Shown: positions 28,698 through 36,698 of the stretch, piece after piece
Position numbering within the stretch: position 1 is the stretch's first letter
Layout of the letters: every line of letters begins with the position of its first letter
Source: an uncultured Erysipelotrichaceae bacterium
GTDB taxonomy: Bacteria > Bacillota_I > Bacilli_A > RFN20 > CAG-826
Assembly (NCBI GenBank): GCA_902801805.1
Contig: CADCJP010000001.1
Span: 20,612 to 84,611 of the forward strand
Direction: 5' to 3'
Length of the DNA stretch: 64,000 bases
Program-made: the position numbers and the translations under genes
The notes under the pieces: generated by a model
What the model saw: only the letters and a program-made list of their open reading frames with translations
The model's database searches: none
Told to the model about the DNA's origin: nothing

Positions 28698-29918
28698 CTA
28701 TGATATTTTTGCCTTACGTTCTTTTTTTACTTTATACATTTCTTTGTCACTAAGTTTCACACCACTCTCAATGGTTTTTTCTCCTCCACTGATGGTGTGA
28801 CTACCCACTGATAAAGATAAGGAAAAGTCTTTATTCTTATATTTATTAATTGATTTATTAATCTTTTCGACAATTGTCTTTGCTTCTTCTTTATCGGTTT
28901 CAGGAACGACCGCTAAGAATTCATCTCCGCCCATTCTAAAGACCACAGCTTTTTCTGGTAAAGATTCTTTTAACGCATCAGTGGCATAACGAATATATTG
29001 ATCGCCAGCGGTATGACCATATTTATCATTAATTTGTTTTAAATCATCGCAGTCCGCAGAGATAACTGTGATTGGGTATTTTAAGTCTTTGCCTTCCCAA
29101 TGGGTTAACTCTTCAAAATAGGCACGATTATATAAACCAGTTAATTGGTCGGTAATAGATTTTTCACGAAGTTCCTGTCTTAATAATTCTTCATTAGTAA
29201 CGTTATTGATAATAGCGATAATTCCATACACATCCCCGTTCTTTTTAAGTGGTTCCTTAATAACTTGGAGGTATTCAATGCCTTCTTCATCTTCTTCTTT
29301 GATGATATAGGTTTTGCCTTTTCCAGTTCTAATCACTTCTAGATCTGATTCTCTAGCAAGTTCAGCATTATGCTTATCTTTTCTAATATCAAAATCAGTT
29401 TTACCTCTGACAGATTTTACTGAGCTATAGAGATGATGCAATGTTTGCGACATGAAAGCATAGCGGCCTCTTCTATCTTTTAGATAGACTAAAGATGGTA
29501 AGACGGTGAGCATTTCAGAAAATGCATCAAAGCTTGTAGAGTTCGCTAATGTAACAGCGTTCTCAATGCGACGCACCGCAATTTCTTCCGTATCATTATC
29601 AAAAATAATGTCCACAACAGGGTTATGGAGATATTTATCATCCTTTTCCATATTTTTAATATCGGTCAAAACAAGAACCGGTAAGGAAAACATGTAGTTG
29701 TTCTTTTCTTTAATATATTCTAGAACTTCTTTGATGTATTTTTTGCTAGATGGGTTATCCACGATAAGCACAGACAAATCATCAAAAGAATCTTTTAATA
29801 TGGACATTATTTCATTTTTGTCATTGGCTAATACAACTTCATAATCGTTAAGCAAAATACCACGTAATTGCTCAATACGAGGTGAATTTTTGTCATAAAG
29901 AAAGACGATTTTTTCCAT
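28698..29918 (-). CDS. Diguanylate cyclase with receiver-like, PAS and GGDEF domains
   Basis: 406 residues, soluble. A receiver-like N-terminus (about 1-120) keeps an acidic residue in LIVDNPSS (Asp54). The PAS domain is about 131-245 (LPSLVYLKDRRGRYAFMSQ). The GGDEF domain (about 255-405) has DQLTGLYNRAYFEE, DCDDLKQINDKYGH and an intact GGDEF at 330-334. It makes c-di-GMP from two GTP. No RxxD inhibitory site is visible in the expected position. It is divergent from the EAL phosphodiesterase at 30122, giving a synthesis and breakdown pair. The cognate kinase, if the receiver is real, could be the hybrid kinase at 39212-41749, but that is only a guess. Confidence 0.9.
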   Translation of the reverse strand: MEKIVFLYDKNSPRIEQLRGILLNDYEVVLANDKNEIMSILKDSFDDLSVLIVDNPSSKKYIKEVLEYIKEKNNYMFSLPVLVLTDIKNMEKDDKYLHNPVVDIIFDNDTEEIAVRRIENAVTLANSTSFDAFSEMLTVLPSLVYLKDRRGRYAFMSQTLHHLYSSVKSVRGKTDFDIRKDKHNAELARESDLEVIRTGKGKTYIIKEEDEEGIEYLQVIKEPLKKNGDVYGIIAIINNVTNEELLRQELREKSITDQLTGLYNRAYFEELTHWEGKDLKYPITVISADCDDLKQINDKYGHTAGDQYIRYATDALKESLPEKAVVFRMGGDEFLAVVPETDKEEAKTIVEKINKSINKYKNKDFSLSLSVGSHTISGGEKTIESGVKLSDKEMYKVKKERKAKIS

Positions 29919-29983
29919 GTTGATTATTAGCTTCCAAACAAAAGAAGTTCGATGAATTCTAGAAATGTTTTTTATTCTTTAAG

Positions 29984-29992
29984 ATTATAGCA
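29984..29992 (-). promoter_or_regulatory. Extended -10 promoter of the diguanylate cyclase gene
   Basis: TGcTATAAT on the minus strand, with no convincing -35. The leader of about 60 bases lacks a clear Shine-Dalgarno near the ATG. Confidence 0.5.
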
Positions 29993-30082
29993 TATTTCCT
30001 CTATTTCCGATATATGAAAAAGGGCATTTCTGTGTCGCATATCTTTCTTTTTTCGTTCATTTACAAATATGGCTTTTTTTAA

Positions 30083-30110
30083 TTGATATAGAATGATTTT
30101 TTGCTACAAT
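30083..30110 (+). promoter_or_regulatory. Promoter of the EAL phosphodiesterase gene
   Basis: TTGATA, 16 bases, TGcTACAAT (extended -10). The ATG at 30122 lies 11 bases past the -10 box, leaving a leader of about five bases. Confidence 0.6.
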
Positions 30111-30121
30111 ACAAAGGTATC

Positions 30122-32074
30122 ATGGTATTTTTGAACTCCCTTGGGGCTCTCCCCACAAATTTACATGTTAACTATTATCTAGAACTCGCCTCGTTCGTGT
30201 TTCTAGTGGCGATTACTATCGCATATTTCTCACGGAAAAAATTCCCAGTTGTCACATCAACGATTTTTAGTGTTGGTTTGATCACATTAGTCATAAATCT
30301 TTTCTTTGGTCTAACGTTCTGTATGTCATTAGACCGTTCAGACGTTATTCCAATCGAGTTTGTTGAATGTGCTTCAGAACTCTATTTCGCTTCGCTCGTT
30401 GTAATATCCTATTTGTTGTTTTTATATGTTTTATACGCATCTGGCAGATCAGTCAGCCGTAACAAGCTTTATCTGCTAACAGCGATTCCTACCCTGTGTG
30501 GTATGACCCTATTTTTCACCAACTGTCTCCACCATTGGTGCTTTAGTTTTGTGTTTAATCCTGAAAGTGGGCTTTATGATTTTCAACCAGGGCCCGCTTT
30601 TCTTTCTTTATATGTCGTTAACTGGCTCATGAACTTCTTATCGACAGTTGCTTACACTATCCGCTACCGCAAGATACTACCAAAGCAATTATTAAGAGTC
30701 TTAATCATTCTCGCAGTGATTGTTTTAACTGCTGCTCTCATTCAAACACTTAATCCACAATACATTCTTTCTGGTGTGGCGTTTACTCTCTGTGTGATGT
30801 TCGCAGTTGTTACCGTATGTGATCCAGACGTTAAAGTTGACCGTATTTCAAAAGCATTTAATAATGATGCGTTTATTGATTATATCAATAGTCAAGTGTT
30901 CGAAAGGCAGAGAAAGTATTACATCATCTTTGATATTGAAATCTTTGGCATGTTTAACGAGAAGTTTGGTTTAGTCGCTGGTGATGAGCTATTATCCGCT
31001 ATTAGAAAATTCGTGGAAAGCGTTAATAAAAAGACATTTATCTTTAAAACGCAATCATCACGTTTTGTTTTAATGTGTAAAGATAAAAACGATCAAGACA
31101 TCATGATTGGGGCTATCAAGGAAAGATTTGCTAAGCCATTTATTATCAAAGACCATACAGTAAAGATTACACTTCATCTTTTCTATTTTGTTAACGAAGA
31201 CGCTTTCAAGAACTCAGACTCCTATAATGACTTCATCAACCGCACACTAGCGATGATTAATTTTAAAGATTCCAACTATGTTGAATTAGATAAAAACTTC
31301 CTAGATCGCATTAATAGAGATAGAAGAATTAAAGAAATATTAGAAAAATGTTTAAAAACCGGTAAAGGCTTATATATGGTCTATCAACCAATTTTTGATC
31401 TAAATAAAAAAAGTTTTAATCATTTCGAAGCATTAATTAGACTCGATAATGAAGAATTTGGCTATATTGGACCAAGCGAATTTATTCCAATCGCTGAGAA
31501 CTTTGGACTAGCAAATGATATTGATTTCTTCGTTCTAAACGAAACATGTGCGTTTCTTCAAAGAAATCCACAAATTGAAAGCTTGGAAGTTAATATCTCA
31601 TGCGCTGAATTCTTTAATAATCCAAGCGAAAGATTCATTAAAACCATTAAAGAATATAACATTGATCCAAGCAAACTTTGTTTAGAAATTACCGAAACTA
31701 TCGCTGTTAAATATCCCGCCAAGACGAGAGAATTTATGAACGATTTAGGCCAACATGGTATCAAATTTGCCATGGATGACTTTGGCAGTGGCTATTCCAA
31801 TATGGCAAGGTTTATCACTCTCCCATTCTCTATCGCTAAGCTCGACAAGTCGCTATTAAATGAATCTTCGAACGTTGAAATTTTCTTCGATGCTGCTGTC
31901 AACTTGTTTAAGAGTTTAAATATTCCAATCGTTATCGAAGGTGTTGAGACAAAAGAACAATTAGAAATGTCTAAAAAGAAAATGATTGAATACGTACAAG
32001 GTTTCTACTTTTCTAAGCCACTTAAAGAGGCAGATTTAATAGAATTTCTTAAGAAAGCAAACTCCAATAAGTAG
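30122..32074 (+). CDS. Membrane-bound c-di-GMP phosphodiesterase (degenerate GGDEF plus EAL)
   Basis: 650 residues. Seven or so N-terminal helices (about 15-235) form a membrane sensor. A GGDEF domain (about 260-395) has lost its motif, with SSRFVLM where GGDEF should be, so it is probably regulatory. The EAL domain (about 405-645) keeps the catalytic set: EALIRL, VNIS, LEITE, MDDFGSGYSN and EGVET. It hydrolyses c-di-GMP to pGpG. The start at 30122 is chosen because an in-frame TTG at 30101 lies upstream of the -10 box and cannot be transcribed from this promoter. Divergent from a diguanylate cyclase gene. Confidence 0.9.
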   Translation: MVFLNSLGALPTNLHVNYYLELASFVFLVAITIAYFSRKKFPVVTSTIFSVGLITLVINLFFGLTFCMSLDRSDVIPIEFVECASELYFASLVVISYLLFLYVLYASGRSVSRNKLYLLTAIPTLCGMTLFFTNCLHHWCFSFVFNPESGLYDFQPGPAFLSLYVVNWLMNFLSTVAYTIRYRKILPKQLLRVLIILAVIVLTAALIQTLNPQYILSGVAFTLCVMFAVVTVCDPDVKVDRISKAFNNDAFIDYINSQVFERQRKYYIIFDIEIFGMFNEKFGLVAGDELLSAIRKFVESVNKKTFIFKTQSSRFVLMCKDKNDQDIMIGAIKERFAKPFIIKDHTVKITLHLFYFVNEDAFKNSDSYNDFINRTLAMINFKDSNYVELDKNFLDRINRDRRIKEILEKCLKTGKGLYMVYQPIFDLNKKSFNHFEALIRLDNEEFGYIGPSEFIPIAENFGLANDIDFFVLNETCAFLQRNPQIESLEVNISCAEFFNNPSERFIKTIKEYNIDPSKLCLEITETIAVKYPAKTREFMNDLGQHGIKFAMDDFGSGYSNMARFITLPFSIAKLDKSLLNESSNVEIFFDAAVNLFKSLNIPIVIEGVETKEQLEMSKKKMIEYVQGFYFSKPLKEADLIEFLKKANSNK

Positions 32075-32190
32075 TCTTTTTCTTGGTTACATTTTTGCGT
32101 TTCTGTAACAGTTATAATAATTCAAATATTCAACTTTTAACGGAAAAAGATGATTTTTCGTTTTTTTAAGGATACCCCACTACTTTTGTG

Positions 32191-32251
32191 ATGCACGCAT
32201 TTTCTTTTGTGCGTTTGATATTGCGAAAAAAGTAATAAAAATTGCGTGCAT
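32191..32251 (+). promoter_or_regulatory. Paired inverted 9-mers upstream of the interrupted lipoprotein gene
   Basis: ATGCACGCA (32191-32199) and its exact reverse complement TGCGTGCAT (32243-32251) have centres 52 bases apart, about five helical turns. Further GTGCGT and ACGCAC half-sites lie between and after them. GCGTGCAT recurs at 34068 at the same distance from the promoter of the next lipoprotein gene. Candidate activator or repressor sites. Confidence 0.45.
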
Positions 32252-32278
32252 AGCATATGTTACGCACACACTTGGGTG

Positions 32279-32307
32279 TTGTTTTCTCAAATTTTAGGAC
32301 ATACCAT
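32279..32307 (+). promoter_or_regulatory. Promoter of the interrupted collagen-like lipoprotein gene
   Basis: TTGTTT, 17 bases, TACCAT, inside a block TGTTGTTTTCTCAAA that is identical at 34101. The leader of about 26 bases ends AAAGGAGaaaaacaATG. Confidence 0.55.
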
Positions 32308-32339
32308 TTTTACATAACCTAACATAAAGGAGAAAAACA

Positions 32340-33716
32340 ATGAAAAAGATTTCAAAACTTTTAGTGTCTTTGGCGTTATCAGGCATGCTTTTGACAGCCT
32401 GTAACTTCCCAAACAACTCACAAGCAAACCAAGAAGCCGGTGTTTACAGACAACAAGAGATTTATCAATTATATGCTGCCGCCGGTGGTACAAAGAATTA
32501 TGAAGAATGGCTAGAAACCGTCAGAGGCGCTGATGGTGCTACATTCTTAGCCGGTGCTAATGATCCGAAAGCAACAGATGGCACAAACGGTGACATCTAA
32601 GGCGAACAAGGCATCCAAGGTGAGCAAGGAATTCAAGGCATCCAAGGTGAGCAAGGAATTCAAGGCATCCAAGGTGAAAAAGGTGAAAAAGGTGAAAAAG
32701 GTGATACCGGTAACGGCATCGACCACATCGAAAGAAGTAATAATGGTTATATCGATACCTATACCTTCTATTTCACAGATGAATCCACATACTCATTCTC
32801 AGTACCAAACTCTCCAACAAGCATCGAAGCTGAATTAGAAAGAGATGAATACTATGTTGGTGAAAAAGCCACATTAGAACCAGTTGTCACTGCACATTTC
32901 GCTGATGGTAGCGAATTAGAAGTAGAAGGCTACGAAGTTGAAGAGCTCGATACATCAGTCGCAGGTGATAAAGAAGTTAAAGTTACATTTGGTCCTCAAG
33001 AATGTATTCTCACCATCCCAGTAGTTAGTGCTTTCGACGCCGCCACTGAATTCTTCCACAACGGTCTTATCGATGTTGCTATTCCAGAATTCGCTTATGC
33101 TGAAGGTGATATTGAAGTAGATGATTCTTATCCAGGTTACTTCGATGTCTATATCAATGGCGCGACACTCGATGAAATGATTACATATAAAGACGAATTG
33201 GTGGTATATGCAGGATTTGAAGTGCTTACTGAAGATAACGATGATTACAGACTTCAATTGCCAGGCACACATGGCTATGTTGACTTAATTGACTTTGAAG
33301 ATTACATCTTAGTTTCGTACTCAGTTTACTACACCGCGAAAGAAGTCGCCGCAACATTAGTTGCTTCAAGTTTCAGTATGGAACCAAACGATGACAACAT
33401 TGCTTTATTAATGCAATATGGCTGGTTAACAGATAATGAAGATGGTTCTTGGAGCGCTGGTTGTGCAAATTACTTTAACTTAGATGATCCATCTTACCTA
33501 CTTGACGTCCTTACTTACTGGGTATCAACACAATTACCAGCAGAATTAGGCTTATCATTAATTAGCCAACCTGCACTATCAGAAAGTGGTGCCTATGCTA
33601 GTGCTTATGTAGCGGTTCCTCAATATAGTGTTATTGTTCAAGTCGTCACATTCATGTCCAATAACCAAATCCATATTGAATACTTAGCTGCTCCAGCAAT
33701 GTACTTCTTCGGTTAG
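32340..33716 (+). pseudogene. Collagen-like, Ig-domain lipoprotein gene interrupted by in-frame TAA
   Basis: One open frame of 458 codons broken once by TAA at 32598-32600. The first 86 codons give a lipoprotein N-terminus (lipobox LLTAC, Cys21) and the motif IYQLYAAAGGTKNYEEWLETVRGADG. They are nearly identical to the start of the protein at 34167. After the stop the same frame continues with collagen-type GEQGIQ triplets, one Big_3-like Ig domain and a C-terminal domain ending EYLAAPAMYFFG. Relative to the neighbour, the segment corresponding to its residues 88-110 is missing exactly at the stop, so an in-frame deletion may have created it. No other frame damage is visible, so decay is recent, or a truncated 86-residue lipoprotein is made, or the stop is read through. 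Promoter and Shine-Dalgarno are intact. Confidence 0.75.
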
Positions 33717-33739
33717 TACAAATCGGACCAATAAAAATA

Positions 33740-33766
33740 GGGTGCTCGTCTGAGCGCCCTTTTTTC
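33740..33766 (+). terminator. Terminator after the interrupted lipoprotein gene
   Basis: Stem GGGTGCTC/GAGCGCCC (one G-U), loop GTCT, followed by seven T. Confidence 0.85.
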
Positions 33767-34102
33767 TTTTTGCTTTTTAAAATTCACATTTAGTTACTTG
33801 TGTAATATGACCGCAACATTATCTATTATGTTTCGCACAATGACACACATTATCTTCTTTATACAGAAAAAATCGATATTTTCTTTTTGTTTTACACATT
33901 CCGAAAATCTGTAACATTCAGCGTGAAAAAGATATTCAACTTTCAAAAATACCGCAAATAAGTCTATATAAAGGCAATAAATAAAAATTCACCATCATTA
34001 AGAATTAATGAATGGTGAAAAAACTCATTTTTCCTATATGTATATAAGACCGAGATTGTATTATATAGCGTGCATGCAAGTAAATGCAATAATATTTTTT
34101 TG
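33767..34102 (+). other. Intergenic region before the second collagen-like lipoprotein gene
   Basis: About 450 bases without a protein gene lie between 33717 and 34166, and no tRNA or known riboswitch motif is seen. The region repeats parts of the 32075-32339 spacer: a TTACA...TGTAACA element (33895-33920, compare 32090-32110), the 10-mer ATTCAACTTT (near 33940, compare 32130) and the promoter block. This fits a duplication of gene plus control region. A strong hairpin is at 33988-34019. Confidence 0.5.
33988..34019 (-). terminator. Strong hairpin, terminator-like on the minus strand
   Basis: Arms TTCACCATCATTAA and TTAATG-A-ATGGTGAA form 14 base pairs with one bulged base and a GAA loop. 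On the minus strand it is followed by TTTTTATTT, as in an intrinsic terminator, although no minus-strand gene lies upstream of it. On the plus strand it is followed by A's. Confidence 0.4.
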
Positions 34103-34131
34103 TTGTTTTCTCAAAGTGATAGGAATACGAT
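34068..34131 (+). promoter_or_regulatory. Promoter and upstream element of the collagen-like lipoprotein gene
   Basis: GCGTGCAT at 34068, then TGTTGTTTTCTCAAA at 34101 (33 bases from start to start, identical to the 32244/32277 pair), containing TTGTTT (34103-34108), a 17-base spacer and TACGAT (34126-34131). The Shine-Dalgarno AAAAAGGAG precedes the ATG at 34167. Confidence 0.55.
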
Positions 34132-34166
34132 TGTAGACAAAATTAATTCTTAAAAAGGAGAACATT

Positions 34167-36632
34167 ATGAAAAAAGCTTCAAAAATGTTTGTTGGTTTGG
34201 CTCTTGCAGGCATGCTTCTGACAGGTTGCAATTTCCCAAACAACTCACAAGCTAACAATGATGCTGGCGTCTACGAACAACAACAAATTTATCAATTGTA
34301 CGTAGCCGACGGCGGAACAAAAAACTATGAAGAATGGCTTCAATCAGTCAAAGGTGCTGATGGTGCTACATTCTTAGCTGGCGCTAAGGATCCAGTTGCT
34401 ACAGATGGTAAAAATGGTGACGTTTATGTCAATACCGCTAGTTGGGATTTCTTTGTTAAAATCAGCGGTGCTTGGAACAAATTAGGTAACCTTAAAGGCG
34501 CTCAAGGTGAAAAGGGCGACAAAGGTGACAAAGGTGACCAAGGCGAAAAAGGTGACAAAGGTGACCAAGGCGAAAAAGGTGACAAAGGCGATCCGGGCGA
34601 AAAAGGCGAAAAAGGTGACAAAGGTGATCCAGGCGAAAAAGGTGATCCAGGTAAAGACGGCTTTGACGGCGAAGATGGCAAAGATGGCGTCGATGGCAAA
34701 GATGGCAAAGATGGCGTCGATGGCAAAGATGGCAATTCTTTCTCCAATGGTTATGGCGCACCATCAGATAACAATGGCGCCGACGGCGATACATATTTAG
34801 ATCTCGATAGTCTTAATATTTATTCCAAGGAAAATGGCCACTGGGTTAAAGCTTCCAATATGAGAGAAGATCTCAGCTGGGACGACAACACAAAAGCCAG
34901 AATGATGAAATACTTCGGCGAAGTAATTCCATTTGCTGATTTTGATGTCAATACAATCAAATATGCTGCCGATTACGAAAACGCATATAGCAGCAGCTGG
35001 CAATATTTCTACATTTATGATAATGGTAACTACGACGTACTCGGCAGTTATGAAGATAAATTATTAGCAAACGGATTCTCATTATCAGCCGGTGAATATT
35101 ATAAAAAGACCGTTTCAGAAAAAGGTATTTATATTACATTAAATAACTACCCAGGCACATTCAAGAATAGTATTAGAATTGAAATGCCAACATTCCAAGA
35201 TGGCGACTGGTTCGAATACAGCGGTTACACCAAAGTAAACGGTTGGCCAGAAGCAAACGTTGCTACAGCTATGGGCGATGATTTCGTTACTGCATTCACT
35301 GGCGTAAACAACGACAATGCTTGGTATGAATTAGGTGGCGTTAAATGCGATAGTGGCGCTGATGAAGAATACGAAAGCTATCACTACGAATTCTTAGCGA
35401 CAGAAGGCGATTTCGTCGATGAATTAAAAGCTCAAGCTGTTGCAGCTGGATTCGAGGCATCAGGCAATAGTTCTTCATACTTTGGCTATAAGAAGGGTAA
35501 TTTGCAAATTAGAGTTTTCCCAGTCAAAGACGGAATGACAAGACTTTATTTCTTTGGTGAATACACAAAAGCTTTGGACGATGGTTATTTCGCAAAACAC
35601 GATTACGAAAAACAAGCGGGCTGGCCAGAAGAACTCATCAATTCTTCATTTGCAGAAGAACATAGATTCGCAGGTGTCAACTTAGAAGGTGATTGGTACG
35701 TTCAAGCTAACACAGAGAAGAGTGGCGGCAAAATGAAAACAACAGGTACCTTATTCACAAAAGGTGACTACACAGCTGCATTTATCCAAAATCTCGAAGA
35801 TGCAGGCTATGTGTATGAAGAAAGCTATAATGACTATGAATTACCAGATGATCCTTACACATACTTATATGTCAACGAACATCGTGGTTATACAAGAATC
35901 AGATTCTTTGGTGAAACATTAGATGATCCAGATTTCGTTGCTGCTCCAGTGAGCGAAATTAACGATAAGATTGTTGACTTCTTCGCGCAAAACGACATCG
36001 AAGTCGTCGTTCCTGAACTCGTTTCTTCAAATGAAAGCGCTTTCTATGAAGAAAATGCAGCCGGTAGCTTCACAGTTGATGGTTTCACATTCGATGAGGC
36101 TTTCGACTTCTTATTGGCGCTTAACGAAAATTGGTCAGCTGCTGAAGTTGACGATTATGTTTATGAATTTTCATACGGTGCAACAGGCGCTCTCATCACA
36201 GTTGATTGCTACTATCTTGCTCTTTATGATTATTATGGTTTAGGTTCTTACCCATTCACCATCGATTGTGAAGTTGGTGAACCACCAATCCCACCACAAA
36301 CATTCGATAGCTTCCCATATGAAGAAATTAACGAATTCCTTGAAGATTATGAATTAGGCTTTGCATTCACTGCTGAACAAGCTGCAGCGTTTGCCGGCGA
36401 TGAATTCACTCTCAGATTTGGTAGCTTCGGTAGTTGGGCTTATGCTGGTATCTCCGCAGAAGGCGATTTAGAAGCCGCTTGGAGAGAAACCATCACACCA
36501 ATTCTCTTAGCTGCTGGCTACGAAGAAAAGACAGACCAAGATACAGGTGATAAGTTCTTCGCTAACGCTGACGCACACCAAGTCTCCTTCGATTACGACG
36601 GTGAAGTCACAACCATGTACTTCGTTGAATAG
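34167..36632 (+). CDS. Collagen-like lipoprotein with tandem C-terminal repeats
   Basis: 821 residues. Lipobox LLTGC with Cys21. The motif IYQLYVADGGTKNYEEWLQSVKG (about 41-63) and a short GDVYVNT...WNKLGNLKG unit precede 26-27 Gly-X-Y triplets (111-189, mostly GEKGDKGDQ and DGKDGV types). A second GDTYLDL unit follows. The remaining 600 residues consist of diverged repeats of about 110 residues, two of which begin with WPE (WPEANVATAM, WPEELINSSF) and several of which end in an aromatic strand plus FFGE. The repeats are acidic and of no recognised family. The protein is anchored by lipid and probably projects as a collagen-type stalk with adhesive or ligand-binding repeats. Not in an operon; bounded by its own promoter and terminator. 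Confidence 0.85.
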   Translation: MKKASKMFVGLALAGMLLTGCNFPNNSQANNDAGVYEQQQIYQLYVADGGTKNYEEWLQSVKGADGATFLAGAKDPVATDGKNGDVYVNTASWDFFVKISGAWNKLGNLKGAQGEKGDKGDKGDQGEKGDKGDQGEKGDKGDPGEKGEKGDKGDPGEKGDPGKDGFDGEDGKDGVDGKDGKDGVDGKDGNSFSNGYGAPSDNNGADGDTYLDLDSLNIYSKENGHWVKASNMREDLSWDDNTKARMMKYFGEVIPFADFDVNTIKYAADYENAYSSSWQYFYIYDNGNYDVLGSYEDKLLANGFSLSAGEYYKKTVSEKGIYITLNNYPGTFKNSIRIEMPTFQDGDWFEYSGYTKVNGWPEANVATAMGDDFVTAFTGVNNDNAWYELGGVKCDSGADEEYESYHYEFLATEGDFVDELKAQAVAAGFEASGNSSSYFGYKKGNLQIRVFPVKDGMTRLYFFGEYTKALDDGYFAKHDYEKQAGWPEELINSSFAEEHRFAGVNLEGDWYVQANTEKSGGKMKTTGTLFTKGDYTAAFIQNLEDAGYVYEESYNDYELPDDPYTYLYVNEHRGYTRIRFFGETLDDPDFVAAPVSEINDKIVDFFAQNDIEVVVPELVSSNESAFYEENAAGSFTVDGFTFDEAFDFLLALNENWSAAEVDDYVYEFSYGATGALITVDCYYLALYDYYGLGSYPFTIDCEVGEPPIPPQTFDSFPYEEINEFLEDYELGFAFTAEQAAAFAGDEFTLRFGSFGSWAYAGISAEGDLEAAWRETITPILLAAGYEEKTDQDTGDKFFANADAHQVSFDYDGEVTTMYFVE
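34497..34733 (+). repeat. Gly-X-Y coding repeat
   Basis: Short tandem units of GGTGACAAAGGTGACCAA and GATGGCAAAGATGGCGTC types encode the collagen-like region, 26-27 triplets with G strictly in every third place. Such DNA is prone to slippage, so the stalk length may vary between strains. Confidence 0.9.
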
Positions 36633-36652
36633 TCAAAACTAAAACAAATAAA

Positions 36653-36679
36653 AAGTGGGTCTCAGTGATCCACTTTTTT
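36653..36679. terminator. Bidirectional terminator between convergent genes
   Basis: Stem AAGTGGGTC/GATCCACTT (one G-U), 5-base loop, T-run on the plus side and TTTTTATTT on the minus side. It serves the collagen-like gene (+) and the diguanylate cyclase gene at 36699 (-). Confidence 0.85.
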
Positions 36680-36698
36680 CATGCTTATAAAATAACGA

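Noticed and set aside
32075..34166. c-di-GMP riboswitch before the collagen-like genes
   Set aside because: The two long leaders lack the conserved GEMM core sequences, and the mapped promoters leave leaders of only about 26-30 bases.
34497..34733. Short tandem DNA repeats that could be read as a CRISPR or satellite array
   Set aside because: Period follows codons, glycine falls in every third codon, and the reading frame is continuous with the lipoprotein. It encodes a collagen-like stalk.
34492..34794. Long open frames antisense to the collagen repeat (Ser/Pro and His/Leu rich)
   Set aside because: They are mirror images of the Gly-X-Y codons, with no Shine-Dalgarno or homology.
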